From Nocardioides albus (GTDB taxonomy: Bacteria; Actinomycetota; Actinomycetes; Propionibacteriales; Nocardioidaceae), in NCBI RefSeq assembly GCF_014648255.1, contig NZ_BMQT01000002.1:372001-436000 (forward strand): DNA of 64,000 nucleotides. Direction: 5' to 3'. Positions 59,852-64,000 of this stretch are shown one piece after another (position 1 is the first letter of the stretch; every line of letters starts with the position of its first letter). The notes under the pieces were generated by a model. The model was not told where the DNA came from. It worked only from the letters and a program-made list of their open reading frames with translations, and searched no databases. Position numbers and translations under genes: made by a program.

Positions 59852-61744
59852 ATGACCACAACACCTCGTGATGCCACCACCGCTATCGCCGAGCAGCAGC
59901 GTGCGCTCCTCGAGCGTCTGCCGTTCGCCGACACCGAGGACTTCGACGATGCCGGCCGCGGCCTCGTCGGACGTCGCGAACCCAACGCCGTCACTGCCGA
60001 GGACGGCAGGGTGGTGTGGGACAATGACACCTACGACTTCATCGAGGGTGATGCCCCCGACACGGTCAACCCGAGCCTGTGGCGGCAGTCGACGCTGGTC
60101 GCGACGGACGGGCTCTACGAGGTCGTCCCGGGTCTCTACCAGGTGCGCGGTCTGGACCTGTCGAACATCAGCTTCGTCGAGGGCGAGACCGGGGTGATCG
60201 TGATCGACCCGCTGATCTCGACCGAGACCGCAGCGGCTGCGCTCGCGCTCTACCGGGAGCACCGTGGCGATCGGCCGGTGACCGGGGTCATCTACACCCA
60301 CTGTCACGTCGACCACTTCGGCGGCGTCAAAGGCGTCACCACTCAGGAGGACGTCGATGCCGGACGGGTCCCCGTGCTCGCGCCCGAGGGGTTCGTCGAG
60401 CACGCCGTCTCGGAGAACGTCTACGCCGGCACGGCGATGGGGCGACGTGCCGGCTACATGTACGGCGCCGCGCTGCCGCGTAGCGCCCAGGGCGCGCTCG
60501 GAGCGGGGCTCGGGCAGACCACGTCGACCGGCACAGTCACGCTGATCCCGCCGACTCTCGAGATCACGACCACCGGTCAGGAAGAGGTCATCGACGGCGT
60601 ACGGATCGTCTTCCAGATGGCGCCGGGCACCGAGGCCCCGGCGGAGATGCTGTTCTACTTCCCCGACCTCAAGGCCCTGTGCGCGGCTGAGGACGCGACT
60701 CACAACCTGCACAACCTCCTCACCCTGCGAGGTGCGCTGGTCCGCGACCCGCACGTGTGGTCGAAGTACCTGACGGAGACCATCGACCTGTTCGGTGGCG
60801 AGGTCGAGGTCGTCTTCGCCTCCCACCACTGGCCGACCTGGGGCAAGGAGCGCGTGGTCGACTTCCTCTCGCTGCAGCGTGACCTCTACGCCTACCTGCA
60901 CGATCAGACCTTGCGGATGCTCAACAAGGGACTGGTCGGTTCGGAGATCGCCGAGCAGATCACCTTGCCGCCGGCCCTGGAGAACGCGTGGTCCACCCGC
61001 GGCTACTACGGCTCGGTGAGCCACAACGTGAAGGCGATCTACCAGCGCTACCTCGGCTGGTTCGACGGCAACCCGGCCCACCTGTGGGAGCACACCCCGG
61101 TCGAGAAGGCCAAGCGCTACGTCGCCCTCGGCGGTGGCGCGGACGCCGTCGTCACGCACGGACAGGCGGCGTACGACGAGGGTGACTACCGCTGGGCGGC
61201 CGAGGTGCTCAGCCACGTGGTCTTCGCCGAACCGGACCACGCAGCGGCCCGCGAACTGCTGGCCGACACCCTCGAGCAGCTCGGCTACGGCTCGGAGAAC
61301 GGCACCTGGCGCAACTTCTACCTCTCCGGCGCCTACGAGCTCCGCAACGGCCAGTTCGGCACGCCGACGGTCACCGCGTCCCCCGACATGGTCGCCCAGC
61401 TCAGCCCCGACATGCTCTTCGACGCGATGGCCGTCCAGGTCAACGGCCCGGAGGCATGGGACGAGAAGCTCAGCATCGACGTGGTGATCACCGACACCGA
61501 CGAGCGCTACCGTCTCCGCCTCGCCAACGGCGTGCTGACCTACAGCTCCGCCCCGCAGACCGGCGATGCCGATGCCACGCTGACGACGAAGCGACGCAGC
61601 CTGCCCGCCCTCGCGGTCGGCACACCCACTCCCGACCGGCTTGCCCAGGCGGGGATCGAGATCGCCGGCGACGGCTCCGTGCTGGAACGGCTCACCGCCG
61701 TGCTCGACCCGGGCGATCCCGACTTCGCCATCGTCACGCCCTGA
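59852..61744 (+). CDS. SdsA-type alkyl sulfatase (metallo-beta-lactamase fold)
   Basis: The 630-residue protein has zinc motif T-H-C-H-V-D-H-F-G-G, E-D-A-T-H-N-L-H-N, A-S-H-H-W-P-T-W-G and the C-terminal SCP2-like domain (D-M-L-F-D-A-M-A-V-Q-V-N-G). This is the SdsA/alkyl-sulfatase family, which hydrolyses primary alkyl sulfates to alcohol and sulfate. No signal peptide is seen. ATG 59852 is chosen; the frame to 59753 has a low-quality N-terminus. It ends seven bases before the convergent vanZ gene. Confidence 0.9.
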   Translation: MTTTPRDATTAIAEQQRALLERLPFADTEDFDDAGRGLVGRREPNAVTAEDGRVVWDNDTYDFIEGDAPDTVNPSLWRQSTLVATDGLYEVVPGLYQVRGLDLSNISFVEGETGVIVIDPLISTETAAAALALYREHRGDRPVTGVIYTHCHVDHFGGVKGVTTQEDVDAGRVPVLAPEGFVEHAVSENVYAGTAMGRRAGYMYGAALPRSAQGALGAGLGQTTSTGTVTLIPPTLEITTTGQEEVIDGVRIVFQMAPGTEAPAEMLFYFPDLKALCAAEDATHNLHNLLTLRGALVRDPHVWSKYLTETIDLFGGEVEVVFASHHWPTWGKERVVDFLSLQRDLYAYLHDQTLRMLNKGLVGSEIAEQITLPPALENAWSTRGYYGSVSHNVKAIYQRYLGWFDGNPAHLWEHTPVEKAKRYVALGGGADAVVTHGQAAYDEGDYRWAAEVLSHVVFAEPDHAAARELLADTLEQLGYGSENGTWRNFYLSGAYELRNGQFGTPTVTASPDMVAQLSPDMLFDAMAVQVNGPEAWDEKLSIDVVITDTDERYRLRLANGVLTYSSAPQTGDADATLTTKRRSLPALAVGTPTPDRLAQAGIEIAGDGSVLERLTAVLDPGDPDFAIVTP

Positions 61745-61751
61745 GGGTCTC

Positions 61752-62348
61752 TCAGCCGGTCTCGACCGGCTCGGCCACCGATGGTCGAGCCGGTAGGTCG
61801 TGGCGAGCCGATCGACGACGCCTTGCGCCTGGCCGCCACCACGGCCACGACAGGATCGCGGCGACGGTGGCGCCGGCCGCGTTGAGGAGCACGTCATCGA
61901 CCGACGAGACCCGGTCCAGCAGCAGGGCGTACTGGAGCACCTCGATCGTCACCGAGCCGGCGACGGCCAACGCGAGGACCCGCCACACCGAGCGCAGCGC
62001 GCGGAAGCGGATGGGTCCGAAGAAGCCCAGCGGTGCGAAGAGCAACAGGTTGCCGACGATGCCGAACCGGCCCATGGTCGGGAGGTCCGCGAACGGCTCG
62101 AGGCTGACGGAGCCGGTGACGAGGCCGGCCATGCTGCCCGGCACCATCGTCATCATCACCCCGGGCACGGTGCCGTAGACGATGGCGACCTCGGCCAGCG
62201 ACGTACGCCACGCCCGCGGCCACGGGACGCCGAGGCCCCGGCGCAGCAGGGCCAGGATCGGCACCGCCAGCGCTGCCACCGGGAGCGCGAGCACCGTGAG
62301 GATGACGATGCCGGTCTCGGTGAGCGAACCTGATCCGTTCACGATCAT
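61752..62348 (-). CDS. vanZ: VanZ-family membrane protein
   Basis: The 198-residue protein has four or five spans and the VanZ pattern: N-L-L-L-F-A-P-L-G-F, S-V-T-I-E-V-L-Q-Y-A and S-S-V-D-D-V-L-L-N-A-A-G-A. VanZ proteins raise resistance to teicoplanin-type antibiotics by an unclear mechanism. The ATG overlaps the vanK stop (ATGA). The C-terminus V-A-E-P-V-E-T-G may come from a dispersed repeat near the stop. Confidence 0.88.
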   Translation of the reverse strand: MIVNGSGSLTETGIVILTVLALPVAALAVPILALLRRGLGVPWPRAWRTSLAEVAIVYGTVPGVMMTMVPGSMAGLVTGSVSLEPFADLPTMGRFGIVGNLLLFAPLGFFGPIRFRALRSVWRVLALAVAGSVTIEVLQYALLLDRVSSVDDVLLNAAGATVAAILSWPWWRPGARRRRSARHDLPARPSVAEPVETG

Positions 62349-63505
62349 CGGTGTGCTCCTTCCCTCTGGTTGCGTCTTCTCATGTACAGGTCGAAGGCCC
62401 GATAGACGATAGGCCGCAGCGGCAGGTCCCACTCGCCGACGTACCTGACCGCCCGTCCGCCGGTGCCGACCTTGAACTGGACCAGCCCGACGTGCGGATC
62501 GTCGGCCGACAGCGTCGGGGTGATGCCGCGCAGGTCGTACACGTCGCAGCCGGCGGCCAGCGAGTCGCGGATCATCGCCCACTGGCAGGCGTTGGAGCCG
62601 CGTACGTCCCGTTTCGTGCCCGACGAGGCGCCGTAGACGTACCAGGCGTGGCCGCCGACGCGGACGTAGACCATCGCGGCCACCAGATCGCCTTCGTGAT
62701 GGGCGAGGTAGAGCGTGATGCGCCCGTCGTCCTCGGTGGAGAGAGCGGCGAACATCTTCTCGAAATAGGCCAGCGGCCGCGGGGTGAACCGGTCGCGCTC
62801 GGCGGTGTGGACGTAGAGGTCGTGGAACGCCTTCAGGTCCTCGCCGCCGGTCGAGGTGGTGACCTCGACGCCGGCCTTGGCTGCCTTCTTGATGTTGCGC
62901 CGCCAGAGCTGGTTCATCCCGGCGAGCACGTCGTCCTCGGCGCGCGCGGTCCCGTCCGGATGGCGTAGGGGGACCTCGTACGTGAACTGCGGCTGCCCTG
63001 CTCCGAACCCGCTCTCGGGGTTCTGCTGGATCCAGCCGGAGTCGCGCAGGTATCGCGTCACGTCGGCGCCGACAGGATCGGTGTGCCCGGGGAGGTCGGT
63101 CAGGCGGGTGACTTGCGGGTCGGCGATGCCCTCCTTGACCTGAACGGCGCTCCAGGTGCGGGTGCGCACCGGGGGAGCGACGCGGATCGCGAAGGCGCCC
63201 TGCGAGCGTAGGTAGGAGACCAGCGGCGAGAGCCAGTCGGTGAGCCCGCCGGCCCAGTCGATGTCCGGCCCCCACGGAAGGTACGCCAGCGTGTAGCCCA
63301 GCCGCGGCACCGGCCGGTGCAGCACCAGCCCGGTCCCGGCGAGCCGATCACCGGCGAACCAACCCAGCGACTCGCCGCGCCACTCGGTCTTCACCGCGGC
63401 CCAGGCCGGGGTCTGCTGGAAGCTGACCGAGCTCCGTGACCTGATGTGGTCGAGGTGCTCGGCGGAACTGATCGGTCTGACGGTGAAGGGCACCCTGCCA
63501 GTCAA
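62345..63505 (-). CDS. vanK: Fem-family peptidoglycan amino-acid ligase, VanK-like
   Basis: The 386-residue GNAT-fold FemABX protein has F-Q-Q-T-P-A-W-A-A-V-K, W-R-R-N-I-K-K-A-A-K-A-G-V, Y-V-Y-G-A-S-S-G and V-Y-D-L-R-G-I. VanK of streptomycetes adds the bridging Gly to D-Lac-ending precursors that the normal FemX cannot use. It is divergent from vanR. TTG 63505 is the likeliest start; GTG 63493 is possible. Confidence 0.87.
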   Translation of the reverse strand: MTGRVPFTVRPISSAEHLDHIRSRSSVSFQQTPAWAAVKTEWRGESLGWFAGDRLAGTGLVLHRPVPRLGYTLAYLPWGPDIDWAGGLTDWLSPLVSYLRSQGAFAIRVAPPVRTRTWSAVQVKEGIADPQVTRLTDLPGHTDPVGADVTRYLRDSGWIQQNPESGFGAGQPQFTYEVPLRHPDGTARAEDDVLAGMNQLWRRNIKKAAKAGVEVTTSTGGEDLKAFHDLYVHTAERDRFTPRPLAYFEKMFAALSTEDDGRITLYLAHHEGDLVAAMVYVRVGGHAWYVYGASSGTKRDVRGSNACQWAMIRDSLAAGCDVYDLRGITPTLSADDPHVGLVQFKVGTGGRAVRYVGEWDLPLRPIVYRAFDLYMRRRNQREGAHR

Positions 63506-63526
63506 CCGGTCTCGGTGTCGTCAGGA

Positions 63527-63572
63527 CGTATGCCGTTTCGGATACGTCGGCGATATGTCATCGACTTAGGAT
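63527..63572. promoter_or_regulatory. VanR-like box and leaderless vanR promoter
   Basis: A 29-base box (63527-63555) starts CGTATG and ends GATACGTCGGCGATA, with GATA at 63541 and 63552 (11-base period). TAGGAT at 63567-63572 is a -10 box 7 bases before ATG 63580, implying leaderless vanR mRNA. It also serves the divergent vanK-vanZ operon. The box is shared with vanH/murF at 54440 (23 of 29). Confidence 0.7.
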
Positions 63573-63579
63573 CATTGGC

Positions 63580-64000
63580 ATGCGGGTGCTGGTGGTCGAG
63601 GACGAGCCGTTGATGGCTGGGGCGATCCGGGACGGGTTGCGGCTGGAGGCGATCGCCGCTGACATCGCCGGCGACGGCGAGACGGCGCTGGAGATGCTGA
63701 GCGTCAACGCCTACGACATCGCCGTGCTCGACCGCGACATCCCCGGACCCTCGGGCGACGAGATCGCGAAGCGCATCGTCGCCTCCGGGACCGGGATGCC
63801 CATCCTGATGCTCACCGCCGCCGACCGGCTCGATGACAAGGCCTCGGGCTTCGAGCTGGGCGCCGACGACTACCTGACCAAGCCGTTCGAGCTGCGCGAG
63901 CTTGTGCTGCGGCTGCGGGCCCTCGACCGGCGGCGCGCCCACAACCGGCCACCGGTGCGGGAGATCGCCGGGCTGCGGATCGACCCGTTCCGGCGCGAGG
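63580..64000 (+). CDS. vanR: Response regulator VanR, N-terminal part (partial)
   Basis: The gene runs off the window; 140 residues are seen. The receiver domain has the acidic pocket E7-D8-E9, phospho-acceptor D51 in A-V-L-D-R-D-I-P-G-P-S-G-D-E, T in M-L-T-A-A-D and K in Y-L-T-K-P-F, followed by the start of an OmpR-type DNA-binding domain. The pattern closely resembles Streptomyces VanR as I know it. VanS should follow beyond 64000. Confidence 0.88.
   Translation, partial: MRVLVVEDEPLMAGAIRDGLRLEAIAADIAGDGETALEMLSVNAYDIAVLDRDIPGPSGDEIAKRIVASGTGMPILMLTAADRLDDKASGFELGADDYLTKPFELRELVLRLRALDRRRAHNRPPVREIAGLRIDPFRRE

Noticed and set aside
59720..61897. 725-residue minus-strand open frame antisense to the alkyl sulfatase
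   Set aside because: No recognisable domain, and the opposite strand carries the full SdsA motif set.
61752..63275. Single long 507-residue frame covering vanZ and the vanK antisense region
   Set aside because: Only the last 198 codons have VanZ features; the rest is antisense-like Arg-rich shadow of vanK in another frame.
1..64000. CRISPR arrays, tRNA and rRNA genes
   Set aside because: No regular short repeats with spacers and no tRNA cloverleaf or rRNA-like stretch were seen.

Overview
The window is high-GC actinobacterial DNA. Codon use is strongly G/C-ending, GTG and TTG starts are frequent, and genes often overlap by ATGA or TGATG. The gene families (TMADH-type histamine dehydrogenase-like protein, GpgS/FolP2 pair, DUF222-HNH gene, Streptomyces-type VanR) point to a soil member of the Nocardioidaceae (Nocardioides-like). 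I saw no rRNA, tRNA or CRISPR. All assignments come from reading the sequence; no database search was run.

Layout. 1-4.9 kb: end of a sugar kinase/aldolase pair, a flavoprotein, a GntR regulator divergent from a CynX/NimT-type MFS gene, and a small membrane protein. 4.9-24.6 kb: a large amine and heterocycle catabolic region. It has a TetR gene divergent from an aldehyde dehydrogenase - APC permease - TMADH/histamine dehydrogenase operon; then a nitrilase, two NCS1 transporters, a GMC oxidoreductase, and a divergent pair of operons (flavin monooxygenase + HDAC-fold deacetylase; RidA + DUF1028 + M20 amidohydrolase + aspartase) sharing a 16-bp inverted operator; then a LysR gene. Read together, the enzymes could take histamine through imidazoleacetate and N-formyl-aspartate to aspartate and fumarate. 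ISL3 insertion-sequence scars lie at 22-23 kb.

24.7-29.7 kb: a macrodomain-DUF6508 fusion, a membrane-anchored unknown, a repeat-rich spacer with a large branched palindrome, a frameshifted DUF222-HNH gene, an orphan MazF/PemK-like gene and a flavin-reductase-fold protein. 29.6-33.7 kb: an acyl-CoA ligase - PHA synthase - PHA depolymerase operon. 33.9-37.6 kb: a complete OpuB-type betaine/choline ABC transporter. 37.6-40.6 kb: miscellaneous small genes. 40.6-45.7 kb: a compact regulon of aldehyde dehydrogenase, FCD-GntR regulator, MHS-type symporter and D-2-hydroxyacid dehydrogenase, with four copies of a GATTGT(C/T)GAC(A/G)ATC-like operator. 45.8-48 kb: gpgS-folP2 and a downstream gene. 48-51.7 kb: a secreted DUF6528-like protein, a TetR/membrane-protein pair with matching operators, and a CHAD protein.

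51.7-64 kb: a glycopeptide-resistance region with vanX-vanA-vanH (minus strand), a divergent murF, and, about 6 kb further on, vanZ, vanK and the start of vanR. The vanH/murF and vanK/vanR intergenic spaces share a ~29-bp box with 11-bp-spaced CGATA/GATA repeats, the expected kind of site for an OmpR-family regulator such as VanR. Between the two halves lie a tandem duplication of a lipoprotein plus a small type VII-secretion-like gene, a PPE-like/WXG-like partner, and an SdsA-type alkyl sulfatase.
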